Source: Bdellovibrionaceae bacterium UBA5009
Lineage (GTDB): Bacteria; Bdellovibrionota; Bdellovibrionia; Bdellovibrionales; Bdellovibrionaceae
NCBI GenBank assembly: GCA_002396665.1
Contig: DGYJ01000047.1
Location: 1-8,111 of the forward strand
Direction: 5' to 3'
DNA length: 8,111 nucleotides
The notes below the pieces were generated by a model. The model was not told where the DNA came from. It was given only the letters and a program-made list of their open reading frames with translations, and did not search any database. A program made the position numbers and the translations under genes. Of this stretch, positions 1-7,995 are shown piece after piece (the stretch's first letter is position 1; the number at the start of each line of letters is the position of its first letter).

Positions 1-275
1 TCATCTTGAGCAAATGCAATCACGTCGCCAGTCTTGTTCAGGTCCATAATCAGGGCCCGTTGAGCCACTTGATTCGTTGTCGGTGATTGGATTTCGGTGC
101 GATCAATTATAGGCAGTACAACCACTCGTTTTCGCGGAGCTTCTGCTCCGGATTTAGCGCGTGAATCTTGAGCTGACGGAAGAACTTCTTTGCGTAAAAC
201 TTCGTTTTTTCTTTCAAATGATGAGCAAGAAAAAATGGACAATAAACCGATCAAGACGAAAATTTTTTTACTCAT
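1..275 (-). CDS. Lipoprotein, N-terminal part, possible TolB/CsgG-type fold, partial
   Basis: The reading frame opens with ATG at 275-273 and runs 91 codons without a stop to the window edge, so the gene is cut. Residues 1-16 form a short lipoprotein signal peptide with lipobox I-F-S-C, putting the lipidated cysteine at 17. Ser at +2 would send it to the outer membrane by the enterobacterial sorting rule. A polar linker (about 18-48) leads to KRVVVLPIIDRTE (49-61), a buried strand, then a helix (about 68-81) and a second strand GDVIAFA. A strand of the type R-V-V-V-L-P followed by a helix fits the start of TolB-N, CsgG or LpoB-like periplasmic domains; this is inference from a fragment. The start has GGGAG (283-287) 7 nt upstream, within the last codons of the preceding gene, and the two genes overlap as ATGAGTAA. 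It is likely made together with the secreted protein before it. Confidence 0.78.
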   Translation of the reverse strand, partial: MSKKIFVLIGLLSIFSCSSFERKNEVLRKEVLPSAQDSRAKSGAEAPRKRVVVLPIIDRTEIQSPTTNQVAQRALIMDLNKTGDVIAFAQD

Positions 276-1443
276 GGGTGGGCTCCCTGACAAAATGCAA
301 ATCTGCAGTAGTGTCTTTTTTCAATTTTAAATCCGGTATCTTAGTTATTTTTTCGCTCAAGCTCTGGCTTGTCAATTGGGTTTCGACCTCGTAAGAAAGC
401 TGCTTAAGACTAAAAGTTCTTTCTTTGATCATTCGTATTTCAGGAATTTTAGTTTGTAGTAAATTTTTAATTTTAGTCTGATCTTCAAGGTTAAATTGTC
501 CAAGAATATCCAGACGATACGTCTGACTGTTAAGAGTTCCCCTTTGCCAATTTTCATATATTTGCGAGGCCAAATCAGGACTCGACGTTTTAAGCTCTTC
601 AATCAAATCATTCTGAAGATTTACCGATTCAAACCATGATGACTTGTCTAAGATTTTTCTTTCGAAACTCAAGATTTTTTTATTTGTCAGTGGGTTCATA
701 ATATCAAATTCAATACTGACTTGTGGTTTTTCATTTTCGTTTTGAGGAGTAAATTTAATTTTTCCAAGGGCTAAAAGCTGATGCTTGGTTAAGCGACTGA
801 TTAAAATCAAATTCTCATCAGTCAGTTGATCGACTTTAACTGGATCAGGCAAGATATCATAGAACTTTTGATCCAGGGGATTGCTTAAAAGTATCCCCTG
901 TTCAAAGAATGAAGATTTCATCTGCTCATAGGCTGCAGATGATTTTGTATAAAGGTCTAGCTTTTCTTTTGTTAGACGATGTCGCCACCATTGATAAATG
1001 ACTTTGTGATCCTCGTCTATCCATTCGATAAGTGGCAAAATTTTTAAAAAACGATCAGTTTCTGCTAAAAAATTTTTTTCAGTCAGAAGTTCTTTTAAAA
1101 TGTCTTCCGAGTACACAAGCTTAAATTCGATTTCAAAATGATCTTTCATTTTTTTAGATGATTGGACTTTGATTTGCGATATGTACTTGGTCCAGGAATT
1201 TAAAACAAACTGATTGAGCTTCTTTTTTTTACTCTTAAATTGATCTGCGGAAAGCATTCCAGAAATAAGTTGCTCAGAAAAGCTCTGAATAACTTTTTTT
1301 TGCGCCTCCACCACTGCAGGGGAGAGCTCCAATAAGGAACTCTCTGTCTTCAGAACGATTTCTTTTACTTGTCGATCCGCATATACTTTATTTAATAGTA
1401 GAAACGGCAATAAAAATATTATGTTTCGCATGTTTATTTTCAT
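268..1443 (-). CDS. Secreted protein of unknown function, translationally coupled to dnaE
   Basis: This 391-residue protein has a clear Sec signal peptide: charged start, hydrophobic core IIFLLPFLLL, and a probable cut after VYA at residue 22. The mature part is lysine-rich, has no cysteine and no further membrane helix, so a periplasmic location is inferred. I do not recognise the family. An N-terminal alternation of helix and strand (about 30-130, ending near LPLIEW) and a C-terminal block (about 305-375: strand YRLDILG, helix, IRMIKERTF, then YEVETQL and a helix) faintly recall FlgT, LPP20 or DUF2066-type envelope proteins, but this is pattern resemblance only. The ATG at 1443 overlaps the dnaE stop as TAATG. 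No good Shine-Dalgarno precedes it, so it probably depends on ribosomes terminating dnaE; a second ATG at codon 5 (1431) is possible but leaves the coupling unexplained. Its stop overlaps the next gene by 8 nt. Confidence 0.85.
   Translation of the reverse strand: MKINMRNIIFLLPFLLLNKVYADRQVKEIVLKTESSLLELSPAVVEAQKKVIQSFSEQLISGMLSADQFKSKKKKLNQFVLNSWTKYISQIKVQSSKKMKDHFEIEFKLVYSEDILKELLTEKNFLAETDRFLKILPLIEWIDEDHKVIYQWWRHRLTKEKLDLYTKSSAAYEQMKSSFFEQGILLSNPLDQKFYDILPDPVKVDQLTDENLILISRLTKHQLLALGKIKFTPQNENEKPQVSIEFDIMNPLTNKKILSFERKILDKSSWFESVNLQNDLIEELKTSSPDLASQIYENWQRGTLNSQTYRLDILGQFNLEDQTKIKNLLQTKIPEIRMIKERTFSLKQLSYEVETQLTSQSLSEKITKIPDLKLKKDTTADLHFVREPTHE
283..287 (-). promoter_or_regulatory. Ribosome binding site of the lipoprotein gene
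   Basis: GGGAG on the minus strand is 7 nt before the ATG at 275 and lies within the codons for the R-E-P segment at the end of the upstream protein. It confirms the start of a gene that is cut by the window edge. Confidence 0.6.
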
Positions 1444-4400
1444 TAATTTGATCGTAACTCGATAAAATCAGTCCCCCCAAATTGACTATGAGCTTGCTCG
1501 ATGAAGTCGTGGCTCATGGCGATTTGAACTGGAGTTTCAAGATCTAGTTTAACTTTTTTATCATCTTCCATTTTAATTTCGAATTCGACATCGGTACTTC
1601 CTGGATGTTGAGCAAGTAAGTTATTCAGTCCCTCGTATTTTGAAACATCAATCATATCTAGGCGAAGAATGACCTTTTTGATCTTTTTCAATAGGTCTTG
1701 GATTGTTGAAAAAGTGTCTGCCATGATTTTAATCTGTCCTTCGTCGTTTTCTAAGGTTCCGCCCATAAGCAAGGCTTGATCAGACTTAAGAAGGCTTTCG
1801 TATTTTGCAAAAGTATCGGGGAAGACAATCATTTCGCTAGATCCCGTTAGATCTTCAATTTTTGCAAAGGCCATGCGTGTCCCCTTTTTTGTGATCACTT
1901 CGCGCATTTCGGTAATAAGACCCATCAAAATCACCCGTTTCTTCTGATCCCGTCTTCTTTCGTGCGGGTTTGGATTCGGCGATGATTGTGGGGATGCAGG
2001 TTCGCCAGCTAATTGTGGCAAATCAGAAACATTTCCACTGGTCCAAACCCTTGCGATTTTTTCGTAACCCTTCAGGGGATGATCACTCAGGTAAAACCCA
2101 AGAACTTCCTTTTCGTAGGCCAGTGAAGCGTTTCGATTCCAGGGTTCAGTGGCAGGGATTTCGATTTTTGTTTCTTCTTTTTCACCAAGATCAAAAAGTG
2201 AAAACTGACCAAGCTCTTTATCTTTGTGAACACCCTGGGCGAAATCTAAAAAAATATGATAGTGCTGTAAAAGTTGAGAACGATGAAAACCAAGACCATC
2301 AAAGGCCCCTGCCTTAATCATGCATTCGATAACTTTTTTATTTACTCTTCTTAAATCAACACTTGAGAAAAAATCTTCAACAGTTTTGAACTGCCCAGTT
2401 TCTTGATTTGCACGGGCTTCAAGTATGGCATCAACAGCCGCTTGACCAACACCTTTAATGGCTCCAAGACCAAAGTAAATATCATCCCCTTTTACGTTAA
2501 ACATATAATCTGAAACATTGATATGCGGAGGAAGTACTTTGAGGCCACGTTTTTGAGCATCCTTGACGTATTTTACAACCTTATCTGTGTCGCCGATCTC
2601 TGTAGAAAGTAATGCAGCAAAGAACTCGGCGGGATAATAATTTTTAATCCATGCCGTTTGCGCCGTGACCACACTGTAGGCCGCTGCATGGGATTTATTA
2701 AATCCGTAGTCGGCGAATTTATACATTAAATCGAAAAGCTCTTCGGATTTTTTTCTATCATGGCCCCGTTCTTCGGCACCTTTCAAAAATCTGGATCTAT
2801 GTTGATCCATTTCTTCTTTGATCTTTTTACCCATGGCTCGACGAAGCATATCGGCTTCACCAAGACTGTAACCTGCGATTTTGGATGCGATACCCATCAC
2901 TTGCTCTTGGTAAACCATGATTCCATAGGTCTCTGAAAGTATTTCCTTTGTGTCTTCAAGAAGATACTCGACTGGGCTTTCACCATTTTTACGTTTTGCA
3001 AACTCTGGAATATTTGCCATTGGACCCGGTCGATAAAGTGATGTGATCGCAGTGATATCGCCAAAGCCAGAGGGCTTGATTTTTTTAGTGGCATCAGTGA
3101 TACCATCACCCTCGAACTGAAACACCCCGGCAGTGTCGCCCTTAGACATCAACTGGTAAATTCCAGGGTCATTAATTCGAATATCTTTAGACTGAATCTT
3201 AATCCCACGATTTCGTTCGATCAGCTTTAATGAGTGATTTATATGAGTTAAAGTTTTTAGTCCAAGGAAGTCGAATTTGATCAATCCAATTTTTTCAGCA
3301 TGCTTCATATCATACTGAACAACGTTTTCACCATCCGCCCCTCGATAAAGTGGTGCGTGTTTGATCAACTGACCGTCGGCGATGATAACACCAGCGGCAT
3401 GGATCCCTGCATGTCGAACAAGACCTTCGACTTTAAGTGCAAGATCCATTAGTGTGGCGATTTGTGGATTCATTTCCATCATTTCACGAATTCGGGGCTC
3501 TTGTTCAATAGAGTCTTTCAGGCTAATTCCCAATTTGTCAGGTATTAACTTTGAAACAACGTCTACATCGGCAAACAGCATTCCAAGAACGCGACCGACA
3601 TCCTTAAGGGCTGCACGCGTTTGAAGCTTTCCGTAAGTGATAATTTGCGAAACAGAAGCTTGGCCATATTTGTCAGTCACATACTGGATTACTTCTTGTC
3701 TACGATCTTGGCAGAAGTCGATATCAAAGTCCGGCATTGAAATACGTTCAGGATTTAAGAAACGCTCGAAAAGTAGAAAATGAGGTATTGGATCTAAATC
3801 TGTGATTTTTAAACTATAGGCAACAAGTGAACCGGCTCCAGATCCCCGTCCAGGACCCACTGGGATATCATTTTTTTTCGCCCAGTTGATAAAGTCTTGA
3901 ACGATAAGAAAGTAACCATTGAAGCCCATGCGATCAATAATAGAAAGTTCGTAGTCAAGACGACTAAAGTATTCCGGCTTTTTTTCTTCTGGTATAGCTT
4001 CATCCCTTGCCGCAGCTTCTTCAAAACGCTCAAGCAGTCCAGCCTTTGCGTGATGGGCAATCTCTTCTTTCAGAGTTGCTCCAACTTCTGTTGGAAAAGT
4101 TGGAAGATGGTAAATGGCCTTGCCTTTGTCGTCTTTTAATTTGAATTGAACATTACATCGATCAGCAATTTCAATCGTATTTTGAATAGCTTCTGGAATA
4201 TCTTTAAACAAAGACTCCATTTCTTTTGTCGATTTAAAATAAAATTCACTGGACCCAAGACGATAACGGGATTCATCTTGCAAAGTTCTATTCGTACCAA
4301 TGCAGACAAGAACTTCCTGGGCGATTTGATCGTCCTGGGTTAAATAGTGCACATCATTGGTCGCCACAAGTTGTGCGCCGGTGATTTTTGAGGCCTCAAT

Positions 4401-4973
4401 TAAAAACGGATTGATTTGCTTCCATTCGGCGACTCCGGTTTTATTCATTTCTAAATAAAGTCTGTCACCAAAGATGTTTTTTAATTTTCGAATTTTTTCC
4501 AAGGCTTGATCTGGACCTTCTTTTAAAAAAGAATCTGCGATCTCGCCACGAAGTCCACCAGTTAAAACAATCAGGTCTTCGTTAAACTTTTCGATAACTT
4601 CATAATCAATTCTGGGCTTCCAATAAAAACCTTCTTGATAGCCTGCCGTCGAAAGTGAGCAAAGGTTCTGATACCCTTTAAAAGACTGTGCAAGAAAGAC
4701 TAATCGTTTTGGGCCAACTTTGCCGTTTTCAATATTTTGATTTTTTTCAAAACGAGAGCCTGGGGCAATATAAGCATCAAGCCCAAGGATTGGCTTAACG
4801 TTTTTATCCTTACATGCAAAATAGAACTCGATTGCGCCAAACATATTCCCATTATCAGTCAAGGCCACGGCAGGCATTTGATCATCAGCAGCCTTTTTCG
4901 CAATGCCTTTTAACCGGCAAGCGGCCTCAAGCAATGAATATTCAGAATGAACATGAAGATGTACAAAACTCAT
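1443..4973 (-). CDS. dnaE: DNA polymerase III alpha subunit (replicative C-family polymerase)
   Basis: DnaE is the catalytic chain-elongating subunit of the bacterial replisome. At 1176 residues it has the usual DnaE1 length and domain order. An N-terminal PHP domain (about 1-275) begins HLHVHSEYS, but it has lost several metal ligands (see findings). The palm carries GPGRGSGAGSLVAY (about 373-386) and the catalytic aspartates D415 and D417 in PDFDIDF, with the third at D568 in KFDFLGL. The finger region includes SLYRPGPM and YGFNKSHAAAYS. A helix-hairpin-helix (GLGAIKGVG, about 835-843) is followed by a probable beta-clamp-binding peptide QFSLF at about 923-927, an OB fold (about 1010-1095) and a C-terminal tau-binding-type domain. 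A Pro/Ser/Asn-rich stretch (about 986-1010) precedes the OB fold. ATG starts 3 nt after the guaA stop with GGGA 7 nt upstream inside guaA; its TAA shares one base with the next ATG. Essential core gene, certain call. Confidence 0.98.
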   Translation of the reverse strand: MSFVHLHVHSEYSLLEAACRLKGIAKKAADDQMPAVALTDNGNMFGAIEFYFACKDKNVKPILGLDAYIAPGSRFEKNQNIENGKVGPKRLVFLAQSFKGYQNLCSLSTAGYQEGFYWKPRIDYEVIEKFNEDLIVLTGGLRGEIADSFLKEGPDQALEKIRKLKNIFGDRLYLEMNKTGVAEWKQINPFLIEASKITGAQLVATNDVHYLTQDDQIAQEVLVCIGTNRTLQDESRYRLGSSEFYFKSTKEMESLFKDIPEAIQNTIEIADRCNVQFKLKDDKGKAIYHLPTFPTEVGATLKEEIAHHAKAGLLERFEEAAARDEAIPEEKKPEYFSRLDYELSIIDRMGFNGYFLIVQDFINWAKKNDIPVGPGRGSGAGSLVAYSLKITDLDPIPHFLLFERFLNPERISMPDFDIDFCQDRRQEVIQYVTDKYGQASVSQIITYGKLQTRAALKDVGRVLGMLFADVDVVSKLIPDKLGISLKDSIEQEPRIREMMEMNPQIATLMDLALKVEGLVRHAGIHAAGVIIADGQLIKHAPLYRGADGENVVQYDMKHAEKIGLIKFDFLGLKTLTHINHSLKLIERNRGIKIQSKDIRINDPGIYQLMSKGDTAGVFQFEGDGITDATKKIKPSGFGDITAITSLYRPGPMANIPEFAKRKNGESPVEYLLEDTKEILSETYGIMVYQEQVMGIASKIAGYSLGEADMLRRAMGKKIKEEMDQHRSRFLKGAEERGHDRKKSEELFDLMYKFADYGFNKSHAAAYSVVTAQTAWIKNYYPAEFFAALLSTEIGDTDKVVKYVKDAQKRGLKVLPPHINVSDYMFNVKGDDIYFGLGAIKGVGQAAVDAILEARANQETGQFKTVEDFFSSVDLRRVNKKVIECMIKAGAFDGLGFHRSQLLQHYHIFLDFAQGVHKDKELGQFSLFDLGEKEETKIEIPATEPWNRNASLAYEKEVLGFYLSDHPLKGYEKIARVWTSGNVSDLPQLAGEPASPQSSPNPNPHERRRDQKKRVILMGLITEMREVITKKGTRMAFAKIEDLTGSSEMIVFPDTFAKYESLLKSDQALLMGGTLENDEGQIKIMADTFSTIQDLLKKIKKVILRLDMIDVSKYEGLNNLLAQHPGSTDVEFEIKMEDDKKVKLDLETPVQIAMSHDFIEQAHSQFGGTDFIELRSN

Positions 4974-4976
4974 TCG

Positions 4977-6503
4977 TTATTCCCACTCAATTGTTGCTGG
5001 AGGTTTGCTGGTGACATCGTAAACAACACGACTGACACCCTTCACCTGGTTAGTGATACGATTCGATACTTCGCGCATAAATTCAAAATCAAATGGATAC
5101 CAATCGGCAGTCATCCCATCACTGGACGTTACCGCTCGCAGTGCAAGAACAGAGTCATAGGTTCTTCCATCACCTTGTACGCCCACGGTTTGCACAGGCA
5201 ATAGAACGCAGAAAGCTTGCCAAATCTTATCGTAAAGATTTTTTTCGCGAAGGGCATTGATAAATACAGCATCTGCTTCGCGAAGAATTTTTAATTTTTC
5301 TTCAGTCACTTCGCCGATCACTCGTATTGAAAGTCCTGGTCCAGGGAATGGATGTCGTTGAATCAGTTTTGCAGGCAAGCCTAACTCTAAACCTAAACGT
5401 CGAACCTCGTCTTTAAAAAGTAAGCGCACAGGTTCAACAAGTTTCAGTTTCATTTTTTCTGGTAAGCCACCGACATTATGATGGGATTTAATTGTTACAC
5501 TTCCCCCAATACTTGAAACGCTTTCAATGACATCAGGATAAAGTGTTCCTTGGGCTAAAAACTGAAATTGATTTTTGTTGCCAATGGTCTTTTCAAAAAC
5601 TTCGATAAACACTCGACCAATGGCTTTTCTTTTTTGTTCGGGATCTGTCAGGCCTTTAAGTGCTGATAAGAATTCATTTCTTGCATCAACGCCTTTAATA
5701 TTTAATCCCAAACCCTCAAAGTCTCTCAGAACTGTTTCGTATTCGTCTTTGCGAAGCAAGCCGTTGTTCACGAAAACACAATGAACTCGTTCTGCTCCTA
5801 AAATTTGTGTCAGTAGGGTAGCCACAACAGAGGAGTCCACTCCCCCACTCAGAGCGCATAAAATATGACTTGTCTCCCCGACTTGTTTTAAAACTTCTTC
5901 TTTTAAAGTAGCTAACATTGATCCCGCATTCCAAGAGGGGATAGCACCGCACATCTTGGCGAAATATTTAAACACATCATTTCCGTTTTCAGTGTGGGCG
6001 ACCTCGGGATGGAATTGCACCCCAAGAATATTTGGCCCCTTCACCACGGCGGGATGATTTTCTGTTGTGCCTAAAATTTCAAATCCTTTGGGAACTTTTT
6101 TAACAACATCGCCGTGGCTCATCCAAACTTTTTGAAGAGATGAAAAATCGGAAAAAGTATTATGATACACAATATTTTGATAGCCGTACTCTCTGTGTTG
6201 AGCGGACTCGACTTCACCACCCAAATCGTGACAGATCAGTTGCAATCCGTAGCAAATTCCAAGAAGTGGTGCGATTTCTTGAAGCTCTTTGATGCTTCTG
6301 TAGGGAGCCCCAGCTTCATAGACAGAGTTTGGCCCCCCGGAAAGAATAATCCCCTTAGGCTTCATTTTTTTGATTTCATCAATGGGTGTTTTATAGCTTT
6401 TAATTTCAGAATAATAATTCAATTCGCGCAAACGTCGAGCGATCAATTGAGTCACTTGGGAACCAAAATCTAAAATTAAAAAACCATCTGATTTGACAGA
6501 CAT
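4977..6503 (-). CDS. guaA: GMP synthase (glutamine-hydrolysing)
   Basis: GuaA converts XMP to GMP using ATP and ammonia released from glutamine, directly after GuaB in the pathway. The 508 residues cover the whole two-domain bacterial enzyme. The N-terminal class I glutamine amidotransferase domain (about 7-190) shows the oxyanion strand ILSGGPNSVYEAGAP, the nucleophile elbow GICYG with Cys84, and the other two triad members in GVQFHPEV (His166, Glu168). The ATP pyrophosphatase domain starts near residue 205 with the PP-loop SGGVDSS (219-225). The C-terminal dimerisation and XMP-binding domain includes RHPFPGPGLSIRVIGEV (about 383-399) and ends in the family tail SKPPATIEWE. The ATG start is supported by AGAGGGG 4 nt upstream. 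The stop lies 3 nt before the dnaE start. The catalytic machinery is complete, with no frameshift or insertion. Confidence 0.98.
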   Translation of the reverse strand: MSVKSDGFLILDFGSQVTQLIARRLRELNYYSEIKSYKTPIDEIKKMKPKGIILSGGPNSVYEAGAPYRSIKELQEIAPLLGICYGLQLICHDLGGEVESAQHREYGYQNIVYHNTFSDFSSLQKVWMSHGDVVKKVPKGFEILGTTENHPAVVKGPNILGVQFHPEVAHTENGNDVFKYFAKMCGAIPSWNAGSMLATLKEEVLKQVGETSHILCALSGGVDSSVVATLLTQILGAERVHCVFVNNGLLRKDEYETVLRDFEGLGLNIKGVDARNEFLSALKGLTDPEQKRKAIGRVFIEVFEKTIGNKNQFQFLAQGTLYPDVIESVSSIGGSVTIKSHHNVGGLPEKMKLKLVEPVRLLFKDEVRRLGLELGLPAKLIQRHPFPGPGLSIRVIGEVTEEKLKILREADAVFINALREKNLYDKIWQAFCVLLPVQTVGVQGDGRTYDSVLALRAVTSSDGMTADWYPFDFEFMREVSNRITNQVKGVSRVVYDVTSKPPATIEWE

Positions 6504-6507
6504 GAAA

Positions 6508-6514
6508 CCCCTCT
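6508..6514 (-). promoter_or_regulatory. Ribosome binding site of guaA
   Basis: AGAGGGG on the minus strand sits 4 nt (TTTC) before the guaA ATG at 6503. It occupies much of the 28-nt guaB-guaA spacer (6504-6531). The rest of that spacer is A/T-rich and holds no inverted repeat that could act as a terminator, so read-through from guaB is expected. Confidence 0.75.
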
Positions 6515-6531
6515 AAAATTTATTTCAAAAA

Positions 6532-7995
6532 CTATTCTAAGCGGTAATTTGGCGCTTCTTTTGTAATGCTCACATCATGGACATGGGATTCACGAAGTCC
6601 CTGGGGACTGATTTGCACAAACTGGGCTTTTCTTTGAAGTTCTTCAACGTTTTGTGCTCCCAAATAACCCATTCCTGATTTTAAGCCACCCACCAGCTGA
6701 TAAAGCACTCCGCTTGAACTTCCTTTGTAAGGAACTTTTCCTTCGATTCCTTCCGGAACAAATTTTTCAGCATCCGAAATATCCATTTGGCCATAACGAT
6801 CTTTTGAACCTTCGGACATTGCTCCCAATGAACCCATTCCGCGGTAAACTTTATAGGTTCGACCTTGAAATAGAATAGTTTCCCCAGGTGCTTCGTCGGT
6901 TCCAGCTAAAAGATTCCCAATCATGACAGAGTTCGCACCAAGCGCTAAAGCTTTTGTCAGATCGCCAGAGTATTTAATTCCACCGTCAGCAATAATTGTT
7001 TTACCTAATTTTTTTGCAACTTCAGAACATTCCATGATGGCTGAAATTTGCGGCATTCCAACACCTGCAACAACTCGTGTGGTGCAAATACTTCCAGGAC
7101 CAACGCCAACTTTAACAACATCCACACCGGCATCAAACAAGGCTTTTGTTCCTTCGGCTGTGACAACATTGCCAGCAACAATAATGATATTTTTAAAATT
7201 TTGTGAAATATGCCTCACTGTTTCGATGACATTCTTCGAGTGTCCATGGGCCGTGTCGACGCAAACAACATCCACACCGGCTTGCACAAGGGCATCTACG
7301 CGCTTAAAAGTTTCCCCTGCCACACCAACTGCAGCCCCAACAAATAGACGGCCACGACCATCTTTTGTCGCTTGCGGAAAGGCCTGGGCTTTTTCAATAT
7401 CTTTAATTGTGATCAATCCTTTAAGTCTTCCTGATTTATCAACCACCGGAAGTTTTTCGATTCGATGCTGTTGCAGAATTTTTTTAGCTTGATCTAAGGT
7501 CGTGCCTTCGACAGCAGTAACAAGACCTTCTTTTGTCATTAAATTTTTAATTGGTTGATCGACATTTGTTTCAAAACGAAGATCACGATTTGTTAAAATT
7601 CCAACCAGCATTCCATCCACTGTGATGGGAACTCCACTGATTGAATACTTGCTCATCAAATCAAGGGCCTCTTTAACTAACTTATCAGGACCAAGAGTGA
7701 TGGGATCTTGAATCATTCCACTTTCATATTTTTTTACTTTTTCGACTTCTAGAGCTTGCTTTTCAATGCTCATGTTTTTGTGGATAATTCCAAGCCCACC
7801 CAATTGAGCTAAAGCCCTGGCCATTTTATTTTCTGTGACTGTGTCCATGGCCGAGGACAAAATTGGTGAATTTAAAAATTTATCCCTGGCAAAAAAGCTT
7901 CGAGGTGTGACCTCTGAAGGGATGATCGCCGAGTACTGGGGTTTAAGTAAAATATCGTCATAGGTTAAAGCGTAGGGCCATTTTGTATTGCTCAC
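6532..7995 (-). CDS. guaB: Inosine-5'-monophosphate dehydrogenase
   Basis: IMP dehydrogenase catalyses the NAD-dependent oxidation of IMP to XMP, the committed step of guanine nucleotide synthesis, in the cytoplasm as a tetramer. The 487 residues match the usual bacterial length. Seen in order: an N-terminal barrel segment (LTYDDILLKPQ, residues 10-20); a Bateman module of two CBS domains (about 95-205) that in the family binds adenine and guanine nucleotides for allosteric control; then the rest of the TIM barrel. The catalytic loop GPGSICTTR places the nucleophile at Cys304. The phosphate-binding segment is ADGGIKYSGD (336-345), the flap starts at YRGMGSLGAMSEGS, and the catalytic Arg-Tyr pair is R400-Y401. 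The start is GTG, chosen because GGAGG lies 4 nt upstream and the conserved N-terminus follows at once. It overlaps the upstream stop by 4 nt and guaA follows after 28 nt. Nothing essential is missing. Confidence 0.98.
   Translation of the reverse strand: MSNTKWPYALTYDDILLKPQYSAIIPSEVTPRSFFARDKFLNSPILSSAMDTVTENKMARALAQLGGLGIIHKNMSIEKQALEVEKVKKYESGMIQDPITLGPDKLVKEALDLMSKYSISGVPITVDGMLVGILTNRDLRFETNVDQPIKNLMTKEGLVTAVEGTTLDQAKKILQQHRIEKLPVVDKSGRLKGLITIKDIEKAQAFPQATKDGRGRLFVGAAVGVAGETFKRVDALVQAGVDVVCVDTAHGHSKNVIETVRHISQNFKNIIIVAGNVVTAEGTKALFDAGVDVVKVGVGPGSICTTRVVAGVGMPQISAIMECSEVAKKLGKTIIADGGIKYSGDLTKALALGANSVMIGNLLAGTDEAPGETILFQGRTYKVYRGMGSLGAMSEGSKDRYGQMDISDAEKFVPEGIEGKVPYKGSSSGVLYQLVGGLKSGMGYLGAQNVEELQRKAQFVQISPQGLRESHVHDVSITKEAPNYRLE

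Noticed and set aside
161..394. 77-codon plus-strand open frame across the secreted protein and lipoprotein genes
   Set aside because: It is antisense to two better-supported overlapping genes, has no convincing ribosome binding site, and the product looks like translated T-rich antisense sequence.
3871..3878. Run of eight A residues in the dnaE coding strand, considered as a programmed frameshift or slippage site
   Set aside because: It simply encodes Ala-Lys-Lys-Asn in a conserved region, the full-length frame continues, and no stop or stimulatory structure is seen close by in the alternative frame.
2897..4139. Several 70-83 codon open frames inside dnaE on both strands
   Set aside because: All are shadows of an intact, highly conserved dnaE frame with no independent start signal or domain.
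6504..6531. guaB-guaA spacer considered as a terminator, riboswitch or promoter
   Set aside because: Only 28 nt long, with no inverted repeat; most of it is explained by the guaA ribosome binding site and A/T-rich filler.
6923..7492. 189-codon open frame on the plus strand, antisense to guaB
   Set aside because: It lies wholly within guaB, its product is Thr/Pro/Ser-rich with no recognisable domain, and it reads as a mirror of guaB codon bias.
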